Part shown: positions 37,050 through 47,640 of the stretch, one piece after another
Layout of the letters: every line of letters begins with the position of its first letter
How positions within the stretch are numbered: the stretch's first letter is position 1
Assembly (NCBI RefSeq): GCF_008728515.1
Contig: NC_044980.1
Coordinates: 28,014,109-28,078,108 of the forward strand
Reading direction: 5' to 3'
Length of the DNA stretch: 64,000 nt
Source of the DNA: Papio anubis
Lineage: Eukaryota; Chordata; Mammalia; Primates; Cercopithecidae
The notes under the pieces: model-generated
Database searches by the model: none
What the model saw: only the letters and a program-made list of their open reading frames with translations
Told to the model about the DNA's origin: nothing
Made by a program: the position numbers and the translations under genes

Positions 37050-37640
37050 ATAAAAAGTTTGTGTCCAAAAGGTAGTTTTAATACATTCTTTTATGTTAAA
37101 ATATAATGAATAAATTACATAGTTAATTTACATTTTATATACAACCAAGTTATTAATTTAATCTATTTAGTAAGCTAATATTCTTCGGGTGTTCTTACTT
37201 TAAAAGCTTTCAGCAGCATGTATCGCTTCAGAACAGGGAATAAGTATCTGTTTGCAAAACTATAAACCAAAAAATTGTTAGCAATATAGAGAAAAAATAT
37301 TCATGAAAATAGAATAGGATCACACTGGGGAAAAGAAACAGGATACAATTAATTAAATATGTCTTCCATAGATGACTGGTTATCTTCTAAAGATGAAGAT
37401 TCACACATGCAATATCATTGGACATGGTGTATGTGGAGTATAATTGATTCTGCACATTTAGAGTATATTAAAAGTGATATAATTTTAAGAATACCTAACA
37501 TACCATTTTTTTCTCTTTAGGCAATCTGTATCATCTAGTACAAATATAGTGGTTGATAAACAAGGGATTATATTGTCAAATGCGCTTATACCAATCACTG
37601 ATCTCACCTAATTCTGAAATATACAAATGATTTGTGTATT
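37050..37640. other. Single-copy spacer
   Basis: No gene or repeat recognised. Confidence 0.5.
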
Positions 37641-37790
37641 ACTTTCCTACTGCTTCAGTAATAAACTACCACAGACTCAGGAGCATAAAAAAGAACAAAT
37701 GTGTTATCTTATATAACTTCCTTGTAGAAATCCAAAAATGGAGTTTAGCAGGGATAAAATAGAGTGTCAGCAGAGCTGCATTCCTTCTTG
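37641..37790 (+). mobile_element. TGTATTAG-type repeat, first copy
   Basis: 'gtgtattactttcctactgc' (from 37634), 'ataaactaccacagactcag', 'gtgtcagcagagctgcattc' match the head of a common primate LTR-like repeat. The part from 37654 recurs almost unchanged at 37884, directly after the adapter-like insert. The sequence stops abruptly at 37790. Confidence 0.65.
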
Positions 37791-37791
37791 T

Positions 37792-37883
37792 TGTACTTCG
37801 TTCGGTTGCCCCTGGAATTTGGGTGTTTTAACCGTTTTTTCGCATTATCGTGAAACGCTTTCGCACGTTCGTGCGCCACTTCA
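37792..37883 (+). other. Oxford Nanopore rapid-kit adapter-like sequence (assembly contaminant)
   Basis: The 92 bases do not look primate. They read 'tgtacttcgttcggtt', then 'tttgggtgttttaacc', then 'cgcattatcgtgaaacgctt', then 'gtgcgccacttca'. From memory this follows the order of the Nanopore rapid-chemistry adapter: the 'tgtacttcgttcagtt' leader, the 'cttgggtgtttaacc' spacer and the transposase-adapter part that ends 'gtgcgccgcttca'. It has the indels expected of a raw Nanopore read. Flanking genomic sequence is duplicated. The simplest reading is that an untrimmed read start was used to patch the assembly. Confidence 0.93.
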
Positions 37884-38290
37884 TCAGTAATAAACTACCG
37901 AGACTCAGGAGCATAAAAGAACAAATGTGTTATCTTATACTCTTGCTGTGAAATCCAAAATGGGTTTTAGCAGGGGATAAGAAATGAAGGTGTCAGCAGA
38001 GCTGCCTTCCTTCTCTTGAGGCTCTAGGAGAATCCTTTTTATTTTTTCCTTTTCTCCTGTATTCTTCAACTTGTGGTTGCATCATTCTGACCTCTTTTTC
38101 TATCATGATATACTTTTCTCCAACTCCGACCCTCCTGGCACTTTCTTATAAAGATCTTGTGATTCCATTGAGTTCACCTGGATATTTCAGAATAATCTTT
38201 CCTTAAAATGTCCACTCATGCTATTCCTCATACTCCTCTCCTCACTTCCTCACCCTACTAAAATCACTTCATGCAGCTAATAATAAAAAA
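37884..38290 (+). mobile_element. TGTATTAG-type repeat, second (duplicated) copy and remainder
   Basis: 37884-38014 repeats 37654-37789 with small indels, mostly in homopolymers. The repeat then continues normally ('gaggctctaggagaatcctt', 'tccaactccgaccctcctgg', 'ttataaagatcttgtgattc') to about 38220-38290. The family begins 'tgtattagtttcct'; I do not name it. The first 131 bp are probably an assembly duplicate, not a biological one. Confidence 0.65.
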
Positions 38291-38489
38291 TATGTTCTGC
38301 TTTTGACGGTTTGTGGCCAGCTAGGCAGGGGGTCAAGGGGCATTAAGCAGGGATGGGGTGAGACCCGGAAGGCTGCAGTATTGAGGGACAGTTTTGGGAT
38401 GGGTTTACTTGTAGGACGTGTGAGGTGATCGGGGAGGTGGTGGGACGGGTGAGTAGTGAGGGCATGGTTGGGGCATAAATATAGTCCAA
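38291..38489. other. G-rich segment of uncertain origin
   Basis: 'gctaggcagggggtcaaggg' and 'gatcggggaggtggtgggac' stand out from the AT-rich surroundings. No family is recognised. It lies just downstream of the adapter, so base quality is suspect. Confidence 0.4.
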
Positions 38490-39905
38490 CTGATCTTTAA
38501 CAACAACAACAAAATTAAGGTAATACAATGAAAAATAAGTCTTTTTTCAACAACTGTTGCTGAAACATTATAATAAACAGAAAAATGCATCTAAAATAAA
38601 TGAGATAAATGAAGGTGAAAACATAAACAACAAATGGTGCTGGAACTCCTGGACATCTATATGTAAGAGGCAAGTTCAAGCCTGAGACTTTATACCCTTC
38701 ACAAAAAATTGTCAAATGGTTCCTGACAAATGCAAAATGCAAAACTATAAACTAAAAGAGGCATAAGAGAAAATCTAGTTGATCCTGGTTATGGGATGAT
38801 TTTAAATAAGACAAAGACAAGATATCGAGAAAAAGTAACTTATTAATCTGGAGAAAGGGAAGCATAGACAGGGATAAAATAGGTTATCGAAAGAGCGCCG
38901 AAACCGGTAAAGCGCAGTCTGGTGAAGTGGAATAGGTGAAAGATCTCCAACAGGCGTTTCACTAAGAGCATATGACAATGACCGTCAGAACATACAAAAA
39001 AGGTGCTCTGTGTCATATGCCATTAAGAAATAAAAAAGAAAACAAAATAAAATACCTTTACCGGCTTATTATAAAGTGAGAACACCGAGAACAAATGCTG
39101 GCAAAAATGTGGGTTTTATAGGAACTCATTGCGGTGTCAATGCTGAAATGGTATAGCTGCGGGAAGACAATTTATCACTTTCTTACAAAATTAAAGCACC
39201 TCTTACCATTCGAGATCTAGCAATCATGCTCCGGTATTTATCAAATGAGTTGAAAACTTACATACACACAAAAGCTGCACCTGACAGATGTTTATAGCAG
39301 CTCTACTCCAAACTTTCCAAAACTTGGAAGCAACTAATAAGCCTTTCTCAATCAGAGAATGGAATTAAATGTATCTATTTAGTAACATATTATTTAGCAC
39401 TGAAAAAAACTGAGTCATCAAGCCATGAAAAGACATGGAGGAACCTTAAATAGATACTACTTAGTAAAAGAAGAAAGTTCATTTCCATATGACTCCAACT
39501 ATATGGCATGACGGAAAAGGTAACTATGGAGATACTAAAAATATCAGTGGTTTGAAGTCATTATGAAGAAGGGAAGGATGAATAAGGAGAACACAAAGGA
39601 TTTTTCAGCAGTGAAGCTATTTTGTCTGATACTATAATGGTGAATATATGCTATTGGAAATATGTCTAAACTTATAAAATGTGTAATACCAAGAGTGAAC
39701 CCTAATGTAAGCTATAGGCAGAGTGACAATAATGTGTCAGTGTAGGTTCATCAATTGTAACAACAAATGTACCACTCTTGTGTGAGCAATTGATAATATG
39801 GGAGGCTATGCTTGTGTGAGAGAAGGAGTTATATTGGAAATCCCTCTACCTTCTGCTTCATTTTTTATGAACCTAAAGCTGCTCTAAAAACTAATGTCTT
39901 TTACA
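38490..39905 (+). mobile_element. L1M (L1MC/L1ME age) ORF2 end and 3'UTR
   Basis: 'caaatggtgctggaactcct' starts the ORF2 3' region. 'caagagtgaaccctaatgta', 'gtaggttcatcaattgtaac', 'atgtaccactcttgtgtgag' and 'aaagctgctctaaaaactaa' are hallmark 3'UTR phrases of L1MC/L1ME elements. The copy ends at about 39905. The segment 38880-39240 is aligned only in outline and contains many CpG dinucleotides that are unexpected in such an old element. Confidence 0.88.
38880..39240. other. Low-quality stretch inside the L1M
   Basis: 'atcgaaagagcgccgaaacc', 'cggtaaagcgcagtctggtg', 'cattgcggtgtcaatgctga' and 'attcgagatctagcaatcat' add about fifteen CpG sites to an otherwise CpG-poor old L1, while the L1 reading order is still followed around them. 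Uncorrected long-read errors are the likeliest cause. Confidence 0.6.
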
Positions 39906-39965
39906 ATGAACAAACAAAAAAGATAAAGCATTGTTGCAAGATTTTAATAAATGGCTATACAGATG

Positions 39966-40110
39966 CTCTGTGACTTACAATGTGGTTACATCCTGATAAA
40001 TCCAATATAAGTCAAAAAGTAGTATATGTTAAAAATGCAATAAATACCTTGATAAGCTATCATAAAGTTGAAAATTGTAAGTTAAAGCATTGAAAGTAGC
40101 AACCATCTAG
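39966..40110 (+). mobile_element. Short Tigger-like MITE remnant
   Basis: 'gtgacttacaatgtggttac', 'atcctgataaatccaatata' and the far end 'gttgaaaattgtaagttaaa' resemble the two ends of a Tigger-group repeat ('cgacttacgatggggttacg'). 'cttacaat' near the left and 'attgtaag' near the right form the remains of an inverted repeat. The middle is deleted. Confidence 0.5.
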
Positions 40111-40159
40111 ATGTGGGAAAATAAATAAATAAGAGAACAACCCAACATCAGTCTCTGGG

Positions 40160-40560
40160 AAGCTTTGAAACTCTAGATACTGTCAGTCAGCGAGTGCAAG
40201 CCTAGCTGCTTCAGCTTCAAAGCCAAAATACAAAAAGCAAAGTTTGATGAAATGAAAGCAACTTTATGCAAATGCAAGCAGATTGGAAATGTTCAAACTC
40301 ATGGCTCCAAAAGACTACCTCAAATTTTGGGACTGACTGAGAGGGGTTAAAAAGGAAAACTTGGAATGGGAAACATGGAGTGATGCAGGGTGCAGGTCTA
40401 CATGTCTTTTTCCGATGGCTATATTGAATAGTTTTCCACCCTCTGTCCCAGCTGGCATCATCTGGACTGTGGTTGGATTGTAGAATTTCTACTTTGAGGT
40501 AATCTCTAAGTGGGTAAGAGTTCCATAACTGGGTCACCATGTCTGGTTTGCTTTAGGATG
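40160..40560 (-). mobile_element. ERV1-like LTR, 3' copy of an old provirus
   Basis: Homologous to 46714-47100 along most of its length. Shared landmarks on the plus strand are 'gatggctatattgaatagtt' against 'gatggctatcttgaattatt', 'atctggactgtggttggatt' against 'atctggattgtggacaggtt', and 'agagttccataactgggtca' against 'agagttccacagttaggtct'. Orientation follows from the candidate primer-binding site beside the other copy. A 107-codon minus-strand frame (40217-40540) lies in it and shows no domain. Confidence 0.7.
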
Positions 40561-41329
40561 AGCCCCTGAAAGTTCTAACTAAACATGTCATTAGATAAAT
40601 ATGCGTGGTGCAAGGGAGTGCCTCCTGGGAAAATGAAAGAAACAAAGAGGATGAAAGTACATTCCAAGGCTGTATTCTGAGTTTAGAAATAAAAGCTTCA
40701 AGATTAATTTTATACCTAAAATGCTTGATTACAATTCCCCAACTGACAAATTTTATTTCAGTTCAGATCTGTCTATTTTCTGGTGGAAAGAGACGTAGTT
40801 GCAGAACAATGGAACAGAATCTGTCTACCTAGAGTTGATTATATTCTTGAGTCCCTGGGCTTATAGAAGAGACCTGTTGAGCATCACAGTGAGTATGTAA
40901 CAGCAATACAGTTCACAGCAGAAGAATAAACCTATTCCCATAATCATGGCTAAAACTCCAAGTAATTTTCTTTCTGTCTTCACAAGGGATCTAATCCACA
41001 TTATGTGGAGAGCCGTTGACTTAAAGAAATTGTGGAATCAGACATATTACTATTTTGCTTATGTGTGTCTTGTAGGACTGAGGATATATTTCCAGAGTTA
41101 TATGGAATGTACAGACAGCATTTAGTTTTAGTTATTGTACACATTTCCCACTGTCAATTGTACCAAGAGTTTCTGTGGGGATCTGATAATAGATTGGCGA
41201 AACAAACATATTTAGGTTATAGTAATAAAGTGGGAAAATCTTTAAAAAATTTAAAGTTACTATATAAAGTTAGGCTAAAATAAGAATAAAAAGTTCCCCT
41301 TGAAACAAAAGTTAAAAAAATTAAATGCC

Positions 41330-41692
41330 TTTCTGTAAAATTTGTAAAGCATTAACTGTATCTCTCCCCTACATATAAGTTCCATAAGTTCCTGTTTTTC
41401 TTACTCTACAGCTGCAAAGTCACAAAATTAATAAGCATGAGTTACAAAACACATTTTCACAAGATATAACTAAATCTTAAAAATGTCACCTGATAATTAA
41501 TTACTTTTAATCTCGCTTCTGTAAGCCTGCTTCCTGCATCACATAATCACCATCTTAAGATACATAAAAGACATTTGTTTTCTTTGTTTGCTGCTCAGAC
41601 TTTCAGGATGCATGTCCGCTGAGCTAGTGTACACCTAAAATAAACCCTCCTGAACCTCACTTGATCTCTCTGGTTCTCTGATTTTGAGCTAT
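41330..41692 (+). mobile_element. Candidate LTR, plus strand
   Basis: 'gtccgctgagctagtgtaca', then AATAAA within 'cctaaaataaaccctcctga' and 'tctctggttctctgattttg' look like the R/U5 part of an ERV1 LTR. The 5' boundary and target repeats are not resolved. Confidence 0.4.
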
Positions 41693-43711
41693 GAATATTT
41701 ATAAAGGTGGTGCTAGCACATGTTTCTTGAACAAATATGCATGTAACATATGTCCCATGTTCATTTTGGGTAGAGACTCAATATTAAAGTGTATTATAAT
41801 TTTACCCTATACATTAAAAGGTCTGTTCAGGACACAAAGTCATGTAAGTGTGCAATTTTTGCAGAACTAGTTCATGTTTGGTGGTCTTTTTGTCAGGAGA
41901 AAGTTACTAAAATCAGTCTTTTGTCTGTAGTTAAAGCTGTAGTTATGGCTGTTCGAACAGGCTGGTAGTCAGTCAACCTATTTCAAGGTTGGTTCCTGTC
42001 TGGCTGCTAGAGAGAAAGAAAAACCTTGCAGCAGTGGGAACATAGTTTACTTTTTAAGTTTAGAAGGATGTGACTTAACGCTTGCCTAGCATGGTCTTAG
42101 AAAGTGTTTATAATGTAGTACATTCTTATTATAAAGAGCCTGTCAGTCCTAAAACCTCTATGTTACTGTTAATGCTGGTCAGTTGTGATTAAATTCCTGA
42201 GGAGAGAGGGTATTATGAGGTATGTCTGACCCACACCCCAACCCACAATTTTCTGTCATTTCTTGAACTCATTGGTGTTTCTTTGTGGATCCCCTTTGGC
42301 CAACAGGAGGTCCACTCAGTCTGTTGAGGGGCTTATAGTTCTATTTTATTTTGTTTAGTTTATATTCCCCCTTTTTGGTCAAGATATGCCAGAGGCAGTA
42401 TTGATAGTCAGGTGTTTATTTCAGTTTTTCCATATTGATGCTGGGGTGGTGTACTACATGCTCTGGGTCCATCATGTAGGCAGACACTTACTGACCCTTG
42501 AAACCCCTTTTAGGCAACATAACTGCCAAGAACCAAAAGCCAAAAATTTAGGTTATAAAATTGATTTGTCTTTTAAGTTTTATATGTTGAGTCATCAGCT
42601 ATTTAAGCATATGTCTGTTTATCTTTGACTTGGAGGGTATGACTTAATTTTATTCCTTCAAATCAGCTCTTACAATATTATGCACTCTCTTTTTCCATGA
42701 TAGTCTCAGGGCCTGGAGACTTAATTAAGTGGTCTTAAATCCTAGAAGTAAAACAAAGCATAAAGAACTAGCAATATTTTAAAGAAAAAGGTTAAAAGTG
42801 CTGCTTTGTTCTGAGAATGGCAGGAAAAGAAGCTCACAGGTAGCTAAACAGTTAAATTACTTAGCATCCAGGCATATAATAAATTACAGTACGTTAAATA
42901 GAGGCAAAATCATTAAATGAGTATGTATGCCATTGTATACAGCCCTGGTCCAGTGTCAACTGCAGGTAGTTTATCTTGATACTCATCTTCTCCCAGATCT
43001 AAGGATGAGGATTTGATGAACTGGAATTTCGTGTCAGATATTCACAGAAGTCATTGTCTTATTTAGATGGGATACATGCAACCAGGAGTCAAAGCTCCAA
43101 AACTTCGTAGTACAAATATTAGCTAATAGCACCTCATCAGGACCTTTTTAAGGGGTTAAAGGTAGTGATACTGGAGTCCATGACCTGACTAGAAGTTGTA
43201 AAATGATTTTATAACCCTGCAGTGATGAATTTTTATAGTTTGATAAACTGCAGCAATAAGCCATAGACAACTTACAATTTAGTTTTGAAGATTTGTGTCA
43301 AAGATGTTAAAAGACTCGAAACATTTGATCAAAACAGATTTCTTATATGAATTTTCTTTATAAACATTTTTACAACTTACATAGACTATCTATGACATGC
43401 TTTGACTTTCTGTTTTGTCCTGAATTTTCTTTTCTTAAATCATTAATCATTTTGCTTAATCACATAAGATTCTTTCTCATACTAAATTGCTATTTTATGT
43501 TTTTAGCAAAAAATGCCTCTATAACCTTTTTTTGTGCCTGTCTTTATTACTGGTTTCTTTTATTTTGTTACAGAAATAACTTTTGAATTTGACAAAATTT
43601 ATTTTTATTAAGAATATGTTATGTTATTTTAAAATAATTTTTTCTTTATCTAAAACACATCTTACTTTGGAAAACATTATATGCAGAATTATATATTCCC
43701 TAGTTTTTTTC

Positions 43712-43718
<7 letters not shown>

Positions 43719-43749
<31 letters not shown>

Positions 43750-43993
43750 TGAGGTTTTTTTTGTTGCCAGGCTGGAGTGCAGTGGCGCGATCTCAGCTCA
43801 CTGCAACCTCCATCTCCTGGGTCCAAGTGATTCTTCTGACTCTGCCTCCCGAATACCTGGGACTACAGATGTGTGCCATCATGCCCAGTTAATTTTTGTA
43901 CTTTTAGTAGAGATGGGGTTTCATCATATTGTCCAGTATGGTCTTGATCTCTTGACCTTGTGATCCACCCACCTCGGCCTCCCAAAGGCCTGG
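43719..43993 (-). mobile_element. Alu, S-type, with deletion near its 5' end
   Basis: Reverse-oriented. A T run of about 30 opens it, followed by 'gaggttttttttgttgccag', a damaged form of the usual 'gagacagagtctcgctctgtcgcc' stretch. The body is normal. After 'cctcggcctcccaaag' about 35 bases are missing and the element ends 'gcctggc'. Confidence 0.92.
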
Positions 43994-45529
43994 CTGTTAA
44001 TAATTTTTAAAGTCTGTGAAGATCAGGTGTTCATTTAAGTAAAACTTTAAACACCTAGGCATTTTGCCAATAACATAAAATTTAACTGTTTTATTAAAAA
44101 TTAACAATATTAAATTAGTCTTATTTTTCAAAAAAAATTACACAAAGTTTATTCTCCTTTTAGCTGGATTTATTGTCTTATAAATTTGATGCCACACCTT
44201 AAACCTTATAATATCTACCATAGATAAATATAAGTCTTATTTAACCAACAAAAATGTAGCTGACAATTCGGAAGATGCTTCTATTTTTATTTTATTAATA
44301 GTTTTGAAATCACTTCTATTTATCTAAAATTGCTAAACTTATATGAACTTGAAAAAGAGTTGGATTTAATTTATCAGTGTTTATTTACTTCTACATCAAT
44401 TTGATAGTATTTTAGGCATCACATATGACATAATACATGTACATAATGTATAAACATATCTAAATATACATACACGCAAATAAAGATCCAATAGCTTTTA
44501 CCTCAGAAATTTTGCCAAATATAGCAATATAAACTCACCATTTTTAAAAATATAGCTGGATCTAAATTATTTTTCTGAACAAATTGAAACATTAACTAGG
44601 CTAAATTTTACTTTCCCTGATAGCTAATCCAGGGAAAGCTGTAGAGCAAAATTTTGGGTAAAGCAGACAATTTGATTTTTTTAAAAGCCTCTTTTATTTT
44701 CTTGAGTTTCAAATGAGTTTCCAATTTTACCTTTTAGCAAGATTTGGCTAAAATGTATAAGAAAAACAAAATCTCCATGGAGCCTTAAAATAGTGAAATT
44801 TATCTGAACACCAATAGCTGAAAAATGGCATTCAAAGAACAAAGAAAAAAAAATGGGAAATATGTAGAGTTTAGAAGGTTCTAGTTAACTCTATAGTTTC
44901 AGGTTAACCATTTGAGCTCTCAATTTGTCCTACTGTAATTTGCCCATCAGTTTAAAATGTGCACGAGAACAGACTATAACATATGACCGTCTTGAGTCTC
45001 AGTCTAGAAAAGAGTTCACATGCTTTCTTCACCCACAGAGCTTGACAAGACATATGAAATATTCTAGAGTCCCAAAGAGAATGGCAAAATCAGGGGCCAG
45101 GAAGCTGGAAATTGTTACTTCTCTAGTGTCGAGAGGTGCAGCCTATGTTGCTGCTTTCTGACAATCATGTGAACTTGGTATTGTCTGGTAGAACCCCACT
45201 TTACAGATGGAATACAGACCATGTGAAACACTTGCAATGCAAAGAATAACAGTAATCACAGACACAAACACAAATGGTTCTAATACAGAAAGAGCATTCC
45301 AAACTGGTCCCCAAAAGGAGAGACTGAAGAAAAAGTCTTAGATCGTGTCTCAAATACAGACAGCACCACAAAATTAGCATAGGATGCTAAACCCAGATGG
45401 CACTAAGACTCAGAGAGTAGAGATGGAGGAGTCCCTAGAGTACTATAGTCAACTTACCCAGCTGTGAAGCCTGTCAACTTCCTCAGGGCCACTTTCTTGT
45501 GTTAGCAAAGTGTTGTAGGCCACTGATGG

Positions 45530-46495
45530 TGTTGTGGGAAGTCAGGGACCCTGAATGAAGGGAATGGCTGAAGCCATGGCAGAAGAACATAAATTTTGAA
45601 AATTTCATGGACATTTATTAGTTTCCCAAATTACTACTTTTATAATTTCTTATGCCTGCCTTTACTGCAATCTCTGAACATAAATTGTGTAGAGTTCATG
45701 GACACTTATCAGTTCCCCAATCAATACCCTTTTGATTTCCTATGCCTGTCTTTACTCTGAACTCTTAATTCATCATTTTTGTAAGCTGAGGAGGATGTAT
45801 GTCACCTCAGGACCCTATGATGATTGCATTAACTGCACAAATAGTTTATAGAGCATATGTGCTTGAACAATATGAAATCTGGGCACCTTGAAAAAAGAAC
45901 AGGATAGCAGCAATGTTTAGGGAACAAGGGAGATAACCTTAAACTCTGACTGCCGGTAAGCTGGGTAGAACAGAGCCATATTTCTCTTCTTTCAAAAGCA
46001 AATAGGAGAAATATCGCTGAATTCTTTTCTCAGCAAGGGTTGGGGCAGGGTAGGAGGGTTCAGGATGGGGTTGGCCAGGAGGAGGAAGTACCCTGGCGTG
46101 AGGTGGGCAGGTTGTGCCCGCCGAAGCACGGCCACGGCAGGGTGTTGCATCGGCAACAGCCATGCACAAGCACAAGCCCCAAGCCCCACCCCGCTCCACT
46201 GTGATCCCTGCTGTCTCACCCTACCTCCCATTTACTTTGTAATGGCCCCAGCCTACCCAGCCATGCTCTTGTCCTGTAATCCCACACACACCCTCATGCG
46301 CTCCCTCCCACCCCAAGCCTGCTCACTCTTGCTGGTTTATGGCTGAGGAGCATCACAGAACCTGCAGATATATGATGTCTCCCTGGACACACCCAACTCT
46401 AAATTTCTCTCTTTGTACTCTTTCCCTTTATTTCTCAGACCGGCTGATGCTTGGGAAATGAAAGAACCCACGTTGGACATGAAATCCCTGGGACA
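45530..46495 (+). mobile_element. MER11-type ERVK LTR with an atypical core
   Basis: 'tgttgtgggaagtcagggac' opens the LTR. 'atttcatggacatttattag', 'atgtatgtcacctcaggacc', 'gaaatctgggcaccttgaaa' and 'ggagaaatatcgctgaattc' follow, and near the 3' end 'gcatcacagaacctgcagat' with 'gtactctttccctttatttc'. All are in MER11 order. Between about 46038 and 46230 the text is instead a G/C-rich segment that I cannot align to MER11. It appears as a solo LTR, with no ERVK internal region beside it, and it sits inside the older minus-strand provirus. Confidence 0.85.
46038..46230. other. GC-rich non-MER11 segment inside the MER11 LTR
   Basis: Begins after 'ttttctcagcaagg' with 'gttggggcagggtaggaggg' and includes 'gaagcacggccacggcaggg' and 'gcatcggcaacagccatgca'. 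The MER11 consensus has different sequence here. It could be a subfamily-specific U3 segment, a recombinant LTR core or an insertion. The 79-99 codon frames on both strands overlap each other and are not called genes. Confidence 0.5.
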
Positions 46496-46713
46496 AAAGC
46501 ATCTCGGCACGGGGTCTCTGGGTCCCCAGCTACGGGGTCTACTATCCACAAGCAAATGACATTTATGAACCTTAATTACTCCACATGGTAATGTGAACAG
46601 ATAAATCTGGCACACTGCTGCCACCAATTGCTCCACTTGTTGGAAACCAGGCAGGGGAACAGGCAGGCCTTTAAGCTACTCGAATCACACAGTTCCTCAC
46701 ATAGGGCACCAAA
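46496..46713 (-). mobile_element. Provirus leader with candidate primer-binding site
   Basis: On the minus strand the LTR ends ...CA at 46714 and is followed by TTTGGTGCC (complement of about 46705-46713). That is a TGGTGCC-type primer-binding site start and leads into 'ctatgtgaggaactgtgtga'. This placement, directly after an LTR end, is the main evidence for a provirus and its orientation. The leader is cut by the MER11 insertion. Confidence 0.55.
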
Positions 46714-47100
46714 TGTCTAGCGAACATAAGTCTGACCACTTGCTGTGACAGCAAAAATAAAGAAACAAAAGTGAGATTGAGGGAAAGGCTCCAACTTTGT
46801 TTAAATGCTAGCAGTTGGGGAAATGGCCAGAATTATGCTTCAAAAGATAATTTAAAATTTTAGGGTTTGTCAAGGAGGTTTTATAAAGGAAACTTGAGTA
46901 TGGGAAACATATGGGAGTGGTGTATGGTGCAAAGATCTGAATGTTTTGTCCCTGATGGCTATCTTGAATTATTATCTACCTGTAATCTAGCTGGAATTAT
47001 CTGGATTGTGGACAGGTTGTAAGTGCACCATGAGAATAATATCTGTTGGAAAAGAGTTCCACAGTTAGGTCTCATGTCTGCTTACTTTAAAATGGTGTCG
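46714..47100 (-). mobile_element. ERV1-like LTR, 5' copy of the provirus
   Basis: Minus-strand LTR with a TATA-like 'tttataaaac' (complement of about 46879-46889), ending in CA next to the candidate primer-binding site. It is clearly related to 40160-40560 but much diverged, so the insertion is old. The exact outer end near 47100 is uncertain. Family not assigned. Confidence 0.7.
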
Positions 47101-47640
47101 GGCTGCGGACAGGCGTGGTGTCCATCCCACATCCAAAATATCAATAAAGAAAAAGCACTCCCATCATGCTCTTAAATTCACTCCGTCCATCCCCGCTAAG
47201 ATGCAGCCCCTGTCTAATCTCCTAAAAGATCCATTTTGCATAATTGAGATGCATGATAAACAGAATCCTGCATATTAGTCTTTGTTTGCTCTTTCATTTT
47301 GAATAGTGTGTTGGGTGTCTCAGGAAAGGTGTGTTTTGGGGTGCGTTTCAGAGTTTTGATGTGAGGGTGCTGGGTGAACAGAACATGGTGCACTTGGCAC
47401 GTTGACCATTGCCAGTCCCGGCACGGGCTGGGGCCGAGATCCTGGGGTCGGGAGATGGGACCGCGGTGAGGAGGCCAGGTCCATGCTGAGTAGGTGGCGG
47501 TACCGGTCGGCTGGCGGAACGGGGCGGAGGTAGGCGGGCGAGGGCGGTGAGGGCGGCCGGTACAGGCGAAGACTCGTCGCCGAAATTTGCTGTTTGCAAA
47601 TAATGATTTGAAAATGACTGCCGGTGAACGAGATGGCAGC
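47101..47640. other. CpG-rich island-like patch, origin unknown
   Basis: 47390-47585 is strongly GC- and CpG-rich ('gccgagatcctggggtcggg', 'gtaccggtcggctggcggaa', 'ggcgggcgagggcggtgagg') in an AT-rich region. On the minus strand two overlapping frames of 142 and 132 codons cover it (47214-47642 and 47320-47718), and I recognise neither product. It could be a promoter island, the 5' end of an old retrocopy or part of an LTR. No poly-A tail or target repeats were found. Confidence 0.5.

Larger units (their letters stand above)
40561..45529 (-). mobile_element. Old ERV1-like provirus, internal region (decayed)
   Basis: Lies between two related minus-strand LTRs. On the minus strand 'ctcaacagactgagtggacc' followed by 'tcctgttggccaaaggggat' (complement of about 42283-42331) resembles ERV1 internal sequence. 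No reading frame long enough for a gag, pol or env product survives; the longest is about 85 codons. An Alu (43719-43993), a possible separate LTR (41330-41692) and a MER11 LTR (45530-46495) interrupt it. I could not identify domains, so the assignment rests mainly on the flanking LTR pair. Confidence 0.5.

Noticed and set aside
36735..37106. Overlapping frames of 83-109 codons on both strands
   Set aside because: They are translations of the GGAA polypurine tract and the adjoining Alu; low-complexity on either strand.
37792..37883. Bacterial or viral insertion, or a novel hairpin element
   Set aside because: The order of phrases fits a Nanopore adapter, and the duplicated flanks fit an assembly join; no biological insertion is needed.
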